Shown piece by piece: positions 32,153 to 44,100 of a stretch of 64,000 nucleotides of DNA (the stretch's first letter is position 1; each line of letters begins with the position of its first letter). The stretch is from Diplosphaera chodatii (taxonomy: Eukaryota; Chlorophyta; Trebouxiophyceae; Prasiolales; Stichococcaceae). The position numbers and the translations under genes were made by a program. Location of the stretch: the NCBI GenBank assembly GCA_032358165.1, contig JAALGY010000043.1, positions 1,302,001 to 1,366,000 of the forward strand. The letters are read 5' to 3'. The notes beneath the pieces are model-generated. The model made no database searches, had not been told where the DNA came from, and saw nothing but the letters and a program-made list of their open reading frames with translations.

Positions 32153-35100
32153 GGTCGCCCCTGCTGCTGCATTTGGCTTTCACCAGGCTGCAATGGCTGC
32201 ACCTGCTGGATCGGCCGTGGGTCTGCTGCTGCTGCTGCTGCACCAGGCGGGCTGGGCTTGTGTCCCAGCTGTGCAGGACCGTCTGCTGAGGGCGATGGCA
32301 GCGAGGCAGCCCTGCAGCACAGCAAGCTCCCTCGCTCAGTCCAGAAGTCCCTGTTGAACGTCTAGACATAGGAATGTCACACAGAAACACGCTGCACAGC
32401 CGCCTTTGTCACCATGCATGTCCAGATGTTCTACTCGGCGCTCTATTGGCACCTCGCAAAGTGCGGCGGCGGCGGTGGCGGCGCCTGCATGCTGATGCGC
32501 AGTTGCGGTGAGCGGCCCCCCGCCAGACGCGCATTGCCACTGCCATCGATCTGGATCTGCTGCGGCGGTCGCCCAAGGTCTGAGCGCCTGCATGTTACGC
32601 GAAGGGCATTTCTTCAGGCACTGATTTTGCAGAGGAGAGAGCATCTTGCATGATGTCATGATTAAAAGCAGTACCTTGCTGCTGGCACGTGCTGTGACAG
32701 CGGCCTTGTCTCATTGCTGTCCAATTCCGCCGGCTCTGCTGCTACCAAAGCCGGCAGGGACTGCATGCATTGCAGGAGAGTGGTGTCAAGGCCCGCTGCC
32801 CAGGATGAGTACTGGAAGATACAGCAAATTACCGTGCGAAAAAGCAGGCGTCAAGGCACATGATGTCTCCTGCATGTTGCACACCTGTGATGCCGTCGTG
32901 GCAGAGGTGATAACAACCTCGTGGCGTTGCGCATGGGGCAGCGCAGTTGACGACACCAGCAGTGGCGGATGCTCAGGCTGTAGGCAAAGCACGGTGCAAA
33001 GGTGTTGTGCAGTTCGTTGCATGGTGCTGGACTGCGTTACACACCTGAATAGAACGACAACACTATGTGGAACCCTGTGACTGACCTGCTTCGTGGTTTG
33101 GATTGCGCTCTGGAGCTGCAGGCTGCCTCTTTGCGGTACCAGCGGCAGCAACCCAGCCTGCACAGCCGACTGACACTGCTTGTTAGACAGCTTTCGAACT
33201 GCAAACAGGTAGAACATCCTCACGGGCACACCTCGCAAAAACTGTCTGGTCGATTTCTGGCACCTGATGGCGGGATGGCGCAAGGCTCTGGCGGCCAGCA
33301 AGTACCCTGCGCGCCAGTGGGTTGTGGCCGAGCGGTACAGTCTCCTCCTCCTCCTCCTCGTCTTCGCCCACTGGAGACAACGCTGGGTGGGCTGGCGGCT
33401 GAATGCGCAGACCCGCGGGGGGCCCTGCGCCTGCTGCGTTTTGCACTGTGCCGCTGAGAGGGGTGCTGACAAGTGGTGCTGCTGCTGCTGCCGCCGCCGG
33501 CTGGGGCAACTGCACGGTCTGGAGCAGGCCTGTGCCGCCAGCCGCATCTGCAGCTGGATGCGTGTGATCTGCTGATGCGGCCACCAGTTCATAGCCTGCT
33601 GCAGAGCTGCCAGGATGCCCTGCCCCCACCGCCATGGTGTCCTCTGTCGATGCATTGCCACTGCCAACGGGCCGCATGGCTGTGGTTATACTGTCCTCTG
33701 GGTCTGGCCCACCGCTGAGCCGAGCTGCGGGTCCCAAGCGGCTGCCAAGACGCTTGAACACTGCAGGGCGAGAAACCATCTCAGCCGCCATCCATGCATA
33801 TTTTACAGACAGTCTGTTCCTAAATATGACACGGGCACTCCGAGCACTGGAGGGGGGAAACTCAATGAGGCATTTGAAGCGATCATTGCCATGCACCGAT
33901 GCAGCATGCGAAATTACTGACCAGGAGCCTTGACAGGCCGCATGCGCTGTGCAGACTGAGCAGCCGCAGCATTGGCTGTGTCTTCAATGCGCTTGAGCTC
34001 CTGCCCTGCTGTTGCTGTCGAGGGGTGGCTAAGCTCCACAGTGTCTGCCTCGCCCACCCTGCCGGACTCGCAGCTGCTGGAGCTGTGCATAGTGGCAGCA
34101 CCTGTCGACAATTGAAAGCATGGAGAAAGTCAGATATGTTACAACATGAGTTCAACGCAGACCTTCTGCATCCTGCAGGCGCAATAGTGAGACACTCAGT
34201 AACTTCCAAAGGCATCAGCACCTGTTGCGGGTGTCGACATGAGGCGCGTCATGCTGACGCCAAAGTCGATGGAGGAGGCATTCGTGCTGCTGGTCCGACC
34301 TGAGCCTCCTGTAGGGTGGGCACCATACACTGATGCGAGCATGCCATCAACAGCATCATTGCACTGGGAAGAACCTGCAACCATCACCGGCCCCAGCTGC
34401 CAACCATGAGGACGACTGTATGTACACCACCTGAGGCTGTTGTTTTGTCGTCAAGCAGAAGCGCGGGCTGTCCGCGGGTGAGCTGCAGCGAGTCGCTGGT
34501 CAGTCCGCCTGTGTGGCTTCCGGTCAGCGGCCGCTTATTGAAGCGCGGTGCACCGTGCGCCGTCATCGCACTGTCTAGACCCTTTGCTTGCTGCAGAAGA
34601 GACATCAACGTGAGGGGCTAGGAATGCTCACATTTGACAGTGCCTCTGGGCCGGCTGTCAGTGCAGTGGTGCAGATGGCAAAAAAAGATTCCCCTTAGCA
34701 GAAGCGCGGCTCACCGGCACGCCGCCTGGAGTGGCTGCAAAGGGCTTTGCGGGGAAGAGCGTTGCGGGCGTGGGCCCCGCCATGCTGGGCCGCTGTGCAG
34801 CTGCTGGTGTCTCGAACAGGACAAGCTGCAGCAGCACAGGGGAGCTGGCATGGTTGCACACCGGCTTTATGATCACAGAAGTCTCTCACCATTGCGGACA
34901 GGTTGACCCAGCTGCACAACGTATTTCACGTGACCTTGCCCCCACCTGGGCAGACGGCCGTGCTTGGGATCCGGGCGGCGGCCGGGTTGCGGGGGCCAGG
35001 CAGGGCGTGGCGCGCACCGCCTGCCCCTCTAGCTCATTGAGCAGCAGCTGCAGCGCATCCGCCGGCACAGCCCCCGCCTCGAGCGCCTTCCGTAGGATGC

Positions 35101-35879
35101 TGATCGCCTTGTCACTGTTGCCTGTGGAGTGGCAGCACCGATATATCAGAGGCTGTCACCAACAAGGAGCGAGCGTCCGAGTGAACTCTCTAATCGTCAC
35201 TGGTGTGCATGTGGACAGTGATTATCATGTGAACTTCGCGCCCACGAATGCACCTGTGTCCGCCTCCAGTTTGGCCCACTGGTGCTGCAGCAGTGCGCTG
35301 CGGACGCCAACACCCCGCTGCTTCAGCATGTACAGGTAGCCCCTTGCTGCTGCAGGATCCTTCCGCCTGCGAGGGCCATGCGTATGCAAAATCCGGTTCC
35401 TGAAGACGCCAGCAGATCAGCTGAGTCGCCATTTCACATGGCAGGGAAGGCTCTCACCCGAGTCGACGGCAGTACTTGCTGAGGATTTGCATGTAGGTGT
35501 GGTTTGTTGCATTAGCTTGCTGCGGTATTGATTTGGCAGCCCGCTCCAGGAGCTGCAGCAGGTCTGTGCCATCGTCCGGCCGCGGTGCATGCTTCAAGCA
35601 CAGCTCCTGCAGAAGATGCCAGGCCATCAGAAGCCGCTCGTGAACTCAACCATGCAGCTTGTTTGCTAACCATTGATGTGCCACGCTCGCCACACCGCAG
35701 CACACCTCATGCTGTAGCACGCATGCCCAGGCATCTGCACACGTGACGTCCGCTAGCAGCGCTGTGTGTAGTGCGTGCCGCTGCTTGTTGTCGGATGGGT
35801 ACTTGGCCACAAGGTGCAAAAGCTGGTGCTTCACGTCCTCTGCCCCTGCGTCTCCGGCAGGCATCGCGCCGGCTGCCAT
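29549..35879 (-). CDS. MPS1: Spindle-checkpoint kinase MPS1/TTK with N-terminal TPR-like domain
   Basis: A dual-specificity kinase that starts the spindle assembly checkpoint at kinetochores. The start at 35879 gives [30 protein letters not shown]; the following exons carry the helical TPR-like module also seen in TTK and BUB1: [52 protein letters not shown] and LLLNELEGQ (35880-35030). A long disordered linker spread over exons from 34900 to 32000 includes a poly-Gln run. The kinase starts at [20 protein letters not shown] (about 31915), the lysine is in [12 protein letters not shown], then [40 protein letters not shown] (HSD form as in TTK), IDFGIAKAI, and [14 protein letters not shown]. 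The exons at 30570-30170 give [20 protein letters not shown] and [11 protein letters not shown]. The C-terminal tail is Ala-rich. Some linker exon borders are approximate. Confidence 0.9.
32122..32151. repeat. (CTG)10 microsatellite coding poly-Gln in MPS1
   Basis: Ten perfect CTG triplets on plus; on the coding minus strand they read CAG and give a Gln run inside the kinase linker. A second run of six CTG at 32223-32240 is read one frame over and gives Ala instead. Both lie in the disordered region just before the kinase domain. Confidence 0.9.
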
Positions 35880-36602
35880 GCGGCTATGATGCTGCTGCGT
35901 CTGCAAACGCGGCAGAGGCTCGCACCGTTGTTCAGACACTGCGCTGCAGGCCACCGCTGCCGCTTGCTTTTGTTAGGCACATCACACGGCCTGCGCCAGA
36001 TGGCACCTGGCCCTACCTGCTGGCGCAACAGTTGGGGCACAGGCGGCACTTGTCAGCATCGCCTCGCAACCAGAATTCTTCTGCTTGGTATCCTGGGCTG
36101 CACTTGGCTGTTCACGGTTGCAAGTACAGCGATATGTACTTGCAGGCTTTCAGCATCAACGCAGCACGGATCGTCTGCGTGGCGCCTAATGATTGCTTCC
36201 GCGCGCGCAACGGCAAGGATGGAAGCTACGTGTGCAGACAACCCCAGCGTACCTGTCTCAACGCAGTGGTGCTGTGACAATGGCGCGAATTTCGAATGCC
36301 AGGTTGACAGCCGGAGCTTACTCATCGGTTCGTGGCACCCACCCTGGAGTCATGAGTGCATGCATGTGTTTCCATACCGATACTTGCAATCAATCCACAG
36401 CAATCTCCAAAACTCTATCAATCAAGCCAATGGCAGTAGGCCTGCAACCTATGTCTATTTACCTGAGTACACCTAGAGGCGTCACAACACAGATTCATGC
36501 TGACTACACACACATACAGTAGCACACAATTCTCTGCAAAACCCAGCAGCGTGGTGAGCATTCGCAGGCTTGTCCCGACGCCCCTCCCTCAAGATACAAC
36601 GT
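35880..36602. other. MPS1 upstream region and PDH E1-alpha 3' end
   Basis: About 720 bp between the MPS1 start codon and the E1-alpha stop, both on minus. It should carry the MPS1 promoter and leader and the E1-alpha 3' UTR. Open frames here are not exon-like. An additional upstream MPS1 exon cannot be excluded. Confidence 0.45.
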
Positions 36603-38933
36603 CTACACTGGGATCTTCTCCTGCCCAATCTCCATGGGCCTCATCTTGGAGCCCAGGCCGTCCTTGTACGTGTTCTTCCAAAGGAACTCGGTGGGCGGAA
36701 ACTCGCCCTTTTTGGCCTCCTCGATGTCAGCATTGACCTGCGCCCTGACCTGCAGCAATACATCCTCATCAGAGTGAAGATCGAATTGATATGGCACAGT
36801 CCACGTCACCGTAGACGCGGGCAAAGAGGCCAGCAGACTGCTCAGCAGCAGCTACCTCCTTGTCATGCTTCTTCAGCTCTGTTGCATCTGCCCAGCCATG
36901 CTCCTGCAGCAGCGTCTTGACGTGCTCAATGGGGTCCCGCGAGCGCCTGATGCCTGCGAATATTGCACAGCAAACAGTGTGACTGATCAATGTTGGGCCA
37001 GGTTGGCACAATGGCCATCAGCACAGCAGAATGCAGATGACACCTGAGTGGGGTCACAGCTATCGATCTGGCATACCCTGGATCTCATCGCGCGTTCGGT
37101 ATGTCGAGCCAGGGTCCGAGATCGAGTGCCCATGGTACCTGTAAATACAAACACAGGATGCTGCATCTGGAATTTGTGCTGATATGCTCCAGAACAGAGG
37201 TGTGCAGAGCATGAACCCTATGGTTGTGAGGCAGCCCTCACCTGTATGTGTCCATCTCGAGAATCAGAGGCCCATTCTCCAGCGCATACTGCTTTGCGAA
37301 CTGCACAGCATTCTTCACAGCCAAAACATCCATGCCATCCACCCACATGCCTGTGCCCGCCAACACATTGGTCAGCAGCTGATGTGCAGCAGAGTTGCAT
37401 GTTGCAAGTCCCTCTTGAAGCTGTTGCATCATGTGTCCAAGCGAGCGCATCTGCCGACGCGTTACCTGGCATGTAGTCTCCTCGGGTGTAGTACTTTGGT
37501 GACTTGGCAGCCCGTGCCTCGGCGGTACCCATGCCATAGTGATTGTTCTCGACCACAAACACACACGGTAGGTCCCACAGCGATGCGATGTTGAAGGCCT
37601 CAGCGATTTGCCCTGCACAGAGCGTGACCTCCTTCCTGCTTGTGATGGCTTGTGCAACACTGTGTGCAAGGGATTGTATTGGCCTCGTGAGGAACCCAGA
37701 GCACTACCTACCCTGGTTGGCTGCACCATCGCCGTAGATGGTGAACGACACAGATCCATCCTTACGGTACTTGTGTGCAAAGGCAAGGCCAGCGCCCACA
37801 GGCACCTGTGGGCGGCACATGCAATCATCCGCCTTTGTGGTCTGTGCATCGTCGACAGGCGCTCAATGGGAACCCGAGATTGGCTTGATGGTCTGCAACA
37901 GCAAACGTGACTGTGCAACACGCCTGCTCGCCGACGATGCCAGAGCCCCCGAAGAAGTTGTGCTCCCTGTAGTACAAGTGCATGGATCCACCAATGCCCT
38001 TTGAAGCACCAGAGTACCGCCCCATGAGCTCCGCTGCCACCTGCTTCACTGTACCGCCTGCACAAGTGCAATGTAACAGTTTCACTGGTCCAGACTGCCC
38101 TTGAGTCATGCACGAGTCGGCAACACTGGCATGTGGGACTGCGGCAATCCCACCTCGGCCCAAATAGGTTAGATGATCGCGATATGACTGAATGACAGAG
38201 TCTTTGAAGGTCGCCCCGGCCTGCAATCAGCGTTAACTGACAGCATTTACTGCAGTGCCCATTTACTGCAGTGCTCCTCCGATGTTCTACACCATTGAAT
38301 GAGCACTCCACTTGGCATGCAGGTTGTCAGCTTGCGACATGGCGCAGTACGTACCTCCATACCAGCCGGGATGGCTTCCTGCGTACAGGTGAAGGGATTT
38401 TCAGGAACCTCGATGCCCTCAGTAAACTGGTGATCGTGCTGCTTGTATGCAGGCCATGCAGTTTGAGTGCCGATCATGATTGGCACCTGTCCGTCTGCCA
38501 AGTGCAGAAAGCCCCGCGCCAGCTTGCTCTTGTACAGCTGATCTGCCGACAGCTCAAGCCGCCGCATGCGGGTCATGGTTGTCAGCATCTCCCATAACTC
38601 TGACTTCGAGGTCTCCACCTCCCGCCCAGGCGGATCAAGCTGCAGCATTGCAAAATTCGTTGGCAGCGCTTCTGGCGAGTTGCACGGCCCGTCAGCCGGA
38701 TGCGTGTCACGATGCAGGTGAGCCGTGGTCCAATGGTCTCTGTCGGGTCTTCTGAAGCTCACTCTGTGTCCGCGGTATGGACTGCACTCAAGAGTGACTT
38801 TCTCGTCTTCATCGCTGCCGGTCGCAAAGCATCTGTGGCTGCAGGCGGCCGCTGAAGATACTTGGGCCAGTGAAGGAACAGCGTCGCTGCTGAGACGCCT
38901 TGCATGCAGCTGCAGCAGCTGGCGGAGTGCCAT
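36603..38933 (-). CDS. Pyruvate dehydrogenase E1 component subunit alpha, mitochondrial
   Basis: The thiamine-diphosphate-binding alpha subunit of mitochondrial PDH E1. The start at 38933 gives [20 protein letters not shown], a typical mitochondrial presequence. Core exons read [20 protein letters not shown] and [18 protein letters not shown] (about 38600-38480), [40 protein letters not shown] followed by [19 protein letters not shown], then [23 protein letters not shown], the GDG-x-N thiamine diphosphate motif, and [20 protein letters not shown]. Near 37145-37085 lies [20 protein letters not shown], the loop carrying the regulatory phosphoserines of the mitochondrial enzyme. The last exon ends EIGQEKIPV before the stop at 36603. 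The presence of this loop and the presequence separate it from plastid E1-alpha. Confidence 0.95.
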
Positions 38934-39644
38934 CCTGTTGTCGTAAATGGACGCACTTTGCTCTTGGTGCAACGATCCACTCAAGCCAGCACTGTGAGCA
39001 CTCGAGGTGGGCGTGATGACCCTAGTGACACTTTCGGACCTGCATCAGGCAAGCAGACCCGCAAAATTCAACATGCCGCTTGGCAATCACGCACCACGTG
39101 CTTCTGAAGCCGTCATGAAGCTAGGTCTGTCTTGTTTTGACGAGCGACTGATATGACACCTGTGGCACGAAACCAAGCATCGACAAAGGAGACCGATCAT
39201 CTGACAGACGATCTATATGCCTTCTATCCGTTGTCGTGATGCCATCGTTGCAGCACTGGTCCCATAATGCCATTGCTACTGTGGCACCGGCCGACAGCCG
39301 CTGAAGTCTTGCTTTTGCTTCCCGTGCCAGTAACGACGAGCTATCACATCCGTACAGGAGGCATCGACACGAGACATCGACCAGCTGGCAGTCTGTATGC
39401 CATCTGTCTTTCGTTATGTCAACATTGCAGCACTGGGCATGGTGCCATTGTCACTGCTGGCACCGGCCATCAAGTGGTGAAGTCTGTCTTCTGCTTCCTG
39501 TGCCAGCTGTGCTTTCTGAGCGCATCTCAGCACCTGCACATATGAGTACGTTGGTTGTGCGAGTGAGGCGCTGACCTCAATAAGTTAGCCCCGCATGAGC
39601 CAGCCATGTTGTACGGACGCCAGTGGTCGCACAGTTGCAGAGTG
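38934..39644. other. Intergenic region with tandem duplication
   Basis: About 710 bp upstream of the PDH E1-alpha start codon and downstream of the small unknown gene. It holds the E1-alpha promoter and leader. Most of its middle is taken by a diverged tandem repeat, listed separately. Confidence 0.5.
39118..39520. repeat. Diverged tandem repeat, unit about 176-185 bp, two copies plus a partial third
   Basis: Matching blocks recur at a constant spacing. The block ttgcagcactgg is at 39248 and 39425. The block accggcc with flanking tgccattg is near 39267-39292 and 39442-39468. The block gaagtcttgcttttgcttcc at 39303 matches gaagtctgtcttctgcttcc at 39478, and an older match starts at 39118. The block gcatcgac is at 39178 and 39361. 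The copies differ at many sites and by small indels. No long open frame runs through it on either strand. Confidence 0.8.
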
Positions 39645-40383
39645 CTAGGCCACCTGGATGAAAGAACGCAGCTTCTCCACATTGGTGATCCTGCGCACGC
39701 GTGTTTCTAGAGCCTTGTCGCTCATGGTCGTGATCCTGCGATGGCACAGTGGGGAGCTTCAGATGACACCAGCCGGCACTATAGGGCTGTGAGGGTGGCA
39801 TGCCTAGCCCTGGATCGGTGTACATGATTGTATCAACATTGACGATGACCTGGGAAGGAGGCCACCTGTAGCTGTTGTGTGCGTGTAGCGCTGACTCGTA
39901 CTCCTGCTGCTCCTCCACGCATCTTGGTGCCGGCATCTTACGCAACACTGGTACTCGTATTTTGGCACTGCACAGCAGGATGCCGCCAGAGCTTCACATG
40001 ATAGTGCACCATCAGCTATATCAGCAAATAGTGCAAAAGAGGCACAGCCTATTTCACTGCGCGCGGTCAGTCTTCACACTTACGTGCTGCTCGGCTGTAC
40101 TTCTGGAGAAGAGTGCCGCAGCCGTGCTGACTGCCGCATCGGCTGGGCTCTGCAGCTGCTCGGGGCCCTCTCAAGCTTCTGCGATGCAGACCCGTCATGA
40201 TTAGCATGAACGGCGCTAATCCCGCACGCAACCCAAGTGCTACCCGGTACTATGGCGTCAAAAATCACATGCAGTGTTCCTTGCCTTCTTCTGGCCGCTG
40301 GTCGGCTGGGCTGGTTCCAGGCCAAGTGCCGCCAATGCTGCATGGTTCTGCCTGATGCGCTCGGCACGCAGCTGCTCCAGCAT
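39645..40383 (-). CDS. Small basic protein of unknown function, four exons
   Basis: I do not recognise the family, but the splice model is coherent and gives about 129 residues. Exon 1 (start 40383) encodes MLEQLRAERIRQNHAALAAL GLEPAQPTSGQKK and ends at aag|gcaagg, a textbook GC donor. Exon 2, phase 0, encodes KLERAPSSCRAQPMRQSARL RHSSPEVQPSS and ends at gtaagt in phase 2. Exon 3 encodes AKIRVPVLRKMPAPRCVEEQ and ends ALHAHNSY in phase 2 at gtggcc. Exon 4 encodes ITTMSDKALETRVRRITNVE KLRSFIQVA and stops at 39645. The opening pattern (ExxRxxRIxxNxxxLxxLGL) followed by an RxSxRL motif is common in plant and algal nuclear proteins, so nuclear location is a weak inference. Confidence 0.65.
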
Positions 40384-41115
40384 GTTCGGCTGGGTGGCAT
40401 CCATGTCATCTCACAATCGCTGCAATTCTGCAGCTGCTGTGTAGTCAGGTTCGGGCCATCCTACTGCACGCACGCACAGGACCGCGTTGCGCCAGTTGCA
40501 ACTGTGAGGGTGCTGCTGCTGCTGCTGCACCAGAAAGCACCGCGTGCTAGAGTGCTTAAACTCTGATGAGTGGCACAAGATATTGTTGTTCACGCTGGTG
40601 TTACCCGGATCTGGCTTTCCTGGCGGGCACCAAATTTGAACTGGCACTTGTCCGTGCGAACCTTGTCATGAGCCAGCGCGCAGCATGCTAGACCTGAGGC
40701 TCACTGCAGTACAAACATCACAGCCACTGGGTCTGCAGGTGTGCAATTCTGCCCACACATCACGATGGATACCCCCTGTTGCACTTTCTTGCTGGAAGCT
40801 GCACGGGCGAAGTGCAGCCCGTATTCGAGATCAGCGACGTACCGCCCAAGTCGCACGCCCTTGTGCGGAGTCCTCAAGTACGTGAAGACCCTTGCACACA
40901 AGATTCATTGAGATATTGCTGAGTACCACCCGCTGACATGTACATCAGCGCCTGCCGCGCTTGCTGCCCGCGCAGTTGGCCCGTATCTTGTGTTCGTGCA
41001 AACGACCCCCCAAAGCTGGTGGCATCACGCAGTGCCTGCCAATGACGGCCGTGTACATGCCTGCAGTCATCAGTGCCGAGGTGGGCGTGCAGTTTGTGGC
41101 AGCAGCCGCTCACTC
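40384..41115. other. Divergent intergenic region before the propeller-kinase gene
   Basis: About 730 bp between the start of the small minus-strand gene and the first assigned ATG of the propeller-kinase gene. A minus-strand segment near 40880-40780 (LGRYVADLEYGLHFARAAS) looks exon-like but could not be linked to anything. The true first exon of the plus-strand gene may also lie here. Confidence 0.35.
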
Positions 41116-44100
41116 ATGCCCCTGACGACAACTACGCCAGGGCGTCTTAGCAGCCGCGAGGGCGTCAGCCCTGCCAGCATATCACTGCACGAAGCGAGGC
41201 TGAACGAGGCCGATGCATTCCTGCGGGTAGCACGCGCAGATTCAGCATGGCTGCAGCGGGCTGATCGATCGCTGCAAGCATGACCGCCACAACTGGTGCA
41301 GATGCTGAAGCAAGCGCCCCGAGGGCCGGCAGGACAGCAGGTGGCACAGATGTCATATCTGGACGGTGCATGTTGTCCATCTGCAGTGTTTGATGATCGA
41401 GAACAGGTCGTTAACATGCTTGGCAATGGTGACTGCAGGTCTGCACAAGCAGCAGCCGTTGCTGGCGTTCATCGACTCTGGAGTGGAGCAGTGCAAGGCT
41501 GCCACGACAGTTCTGCGGACGTGTGTGCAGGCCGCTTCCTCCAGGCCTGACAGCTGCTGCGCGCAGCTGCGTGCTGCAGGCGCAGCGCTGGCAGCTCTCG
41601 AGCAAGCACATGCCAGTGCGCAAGACCTGAAGCCAGAGCAGCTGCGGCAGCTGCACATTTTGTCAGCAGCCTTACTAGCAGCGATCGACATGGCAGTTTC
41701 GTATGTCAAGGTGGGGGCCATGCCGCGATGCCATGCATGCCGCCAGCGCTACATCATTTGTGGGGCGTCAGCATGTGCACATCGCACACACGTGAGGGTG
41801 ATACACTTTGCACGTGTTGCAGGTGGACGGCAAGCAATCTGCATGGCTGAACGGGCTGAAGCGCCGCCAGAAGAAGGCCTCGGCGCCACACTCGCAGACG
41901 ATCGTGTCGAGCTTCCTGTTGCTGACACAGCAGGCCGCTGCGCTGTCAAGTCACAACGTGTTGATGAAGCAGCACGTGCAGCGCAGGTGACCAATCTTAG
42001 GGGATCGAAACGTTTCTGGCATGAGTGAATCATGTCCAAGCAGTTACTGTGTCAGCGGCAGGGCAGCCAGTGCTGATGGCCATGCCCTGCACTTCCCCGC
42101 AGGCTGTTCTTTGGTGAGCCAACCGGGGGTCACGAGCCCGCCTCAATGGTAGTGCAGCAGCATCTCTCGCTGCATCAGCAGCAACTCGTCAGGTGGGCCG
42201 CCTGCAGTGTATGCTCGAGTGTCAAAATCAGTGGTCAAGTTGCAAGTTTCCTGCCCTTCAGCACCCAGCATTGCATGGGTGTTGTGTGCAGGGACTCGGC
42301 CAAGGCGGCGACGGTCCGCTGCGTGCTGTTCATCGGCAGCACCCTGACGGAGCCGCACGACGAGGTGTGGTGGTACGAGGGGTCCTCCCGCGCCGGCAGC
42401 CTCAGGGTCCACAGCCTGACCACCGGCGCGACACAGGTGCCGTGGCATGTCTTCTGCAGCCTGCTTGCAAGCGTGTGGCACTCGTCAAACCTCACAGGAC
42501 AACCGCGTACGGGCCGCCGTCTGCAGTGTCGATGCTGTACAATTGTCAGTGTACAGGTGCTGGATGCTGCGGAGGGCTGGGGCGCGGTCATGTGCCTGCA
42601 TCACGATGGGCACGGCAACGTTTGGGCTGGGTTCAAGAGCGGCGGCATCGGGCTGTGGAGCCGCGCGCAGCGCCGCCTTGCGTGCCAGCCGCTGCAGTGC
42701 TGCAAGTCACCCATCAGGTGGGCTGACAGCTAGGCCTGGCTTTGGGCAGACTCAGAACGCACACACCTGAAAGCACAGTCCACATCACTCCGCTCCTGCC
42801 TGGGGGTGTGGCTGCAACAGTCTACATAGCCTTTGTGCATGTTTCTGCAGGGTGATTGCTGCAGACGGGTGTGGGCACGCATACATCGGGTCGCGGGCGG
42901 GTGACCTCGTGGCGGTGCGGCTGAGGTTCACCCGGACATGCGGGGCGGCTACACTCGAGCTGGCGCACTCCCTGCTGATCCAGAACAGTGGTACGCATCA
43001 CCAGGCAACTTTGCGTCGCATGGTGGCCAAGTCGTGCTCCATGGAGGAGCTGCAGAGTTCGTGCTGCATGATACTAGCAGGTGTGTTTGACTCATGCCAT
43101 GGGCTTATAGCTGCTCAAGATGTGTGTGCTGCTGCCTGCTGTTTGCAGGTGTGGCGGGTGTGAAGCTGGCTGCAGCGCACGAGGACACGGTCAGTGCAGT
43201 GACTGCACTGGACGGCCGCGTGTGGTCCTCAGGCGGAGCTGGCCGTAGCGCCCGACTGCGGGAGTGGTCGATGTCTGGCGCCTTGCATGCCGACGTGGAC
43301 CTCAGCACCGCAGGTATGTAAGGCTGTACCCTGACAGCAGAATGTTGCAGAAAGTGCTTGAAAATGGAAGACTTGTGCTGTCCTGCTGATCCCATGGCCG
43401 AGCAGCATTGCTAGGTCCGAACATACTGGGCTTGATGGTTGACAACTGCTCACTCTGCTGTGTCTGTGTCGTCGAAGGTGCAGCAAAGGCGCTGCTCGCG
43501 GTGCCAGCGGATGGCCAACCGGACAGCACATCAGCAGTCCCTGTGACAGTGCTGTCAGGCCATGCGGATGGCGCTGTGTTTGTGTGGCTGGCGGAAGGCA
43601 CTCACGGGTTGCAGCGCCTCAGGTGTGCTATCGCAGCGGCTGTGCTGCGGCGCGCTGCTGAATGTCAATATTGCAGCCGAAACGCTGAAGAGCATTGCAA
43701 TGGCATGTTCGGTAGCATGCCTGCAGCAGCGCCGCCACTGTCTGAAATGCAGTATTGAGCTGCTGAGCAGCAGTGCACTGCTATCTGTGCATAGGCACCT
43801 TCCATCGCCGGGCTCCGCCGGCGCAGTCAGGGGCATAGCGCTGTGCAGCTCTTCAGCGCTGATGCTGGTGGCGCACGCCAGCGGAGGCGTGGCTGTGCGG
43901 TCCTCCGAGGTGGCCGCCTCAAACGAAGAAGCTGCAGCAGGCTGCCCGCAGCATGTGCTGCTGCTGAAGGTAGGCCACGTGTCGTCATCTCATATCGCCA
44001 CCATCACATCTTGCACAGCCTCGCACCTTGCTGACAGACTACAGCTAGGCGCAGTTGCTTGATGCCACAACAACACTGTGTGTGTTTGCAGGTCACCAAA

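Noticed and set aside
31168..32325. 385-residue minus ORF as a single protein
   Set aside because: Only parts are real MPS1 exons; the kinase frame is regained by splicing and the rest is Arg/Ala-rich read-through of introns.
40700..41080. Minus-strand exon-like segments (LGRYVADLEYGLHFARAAS)
   Set aside because: Could not be joined to the neighbouring gene by splice phase; left as intergenic.
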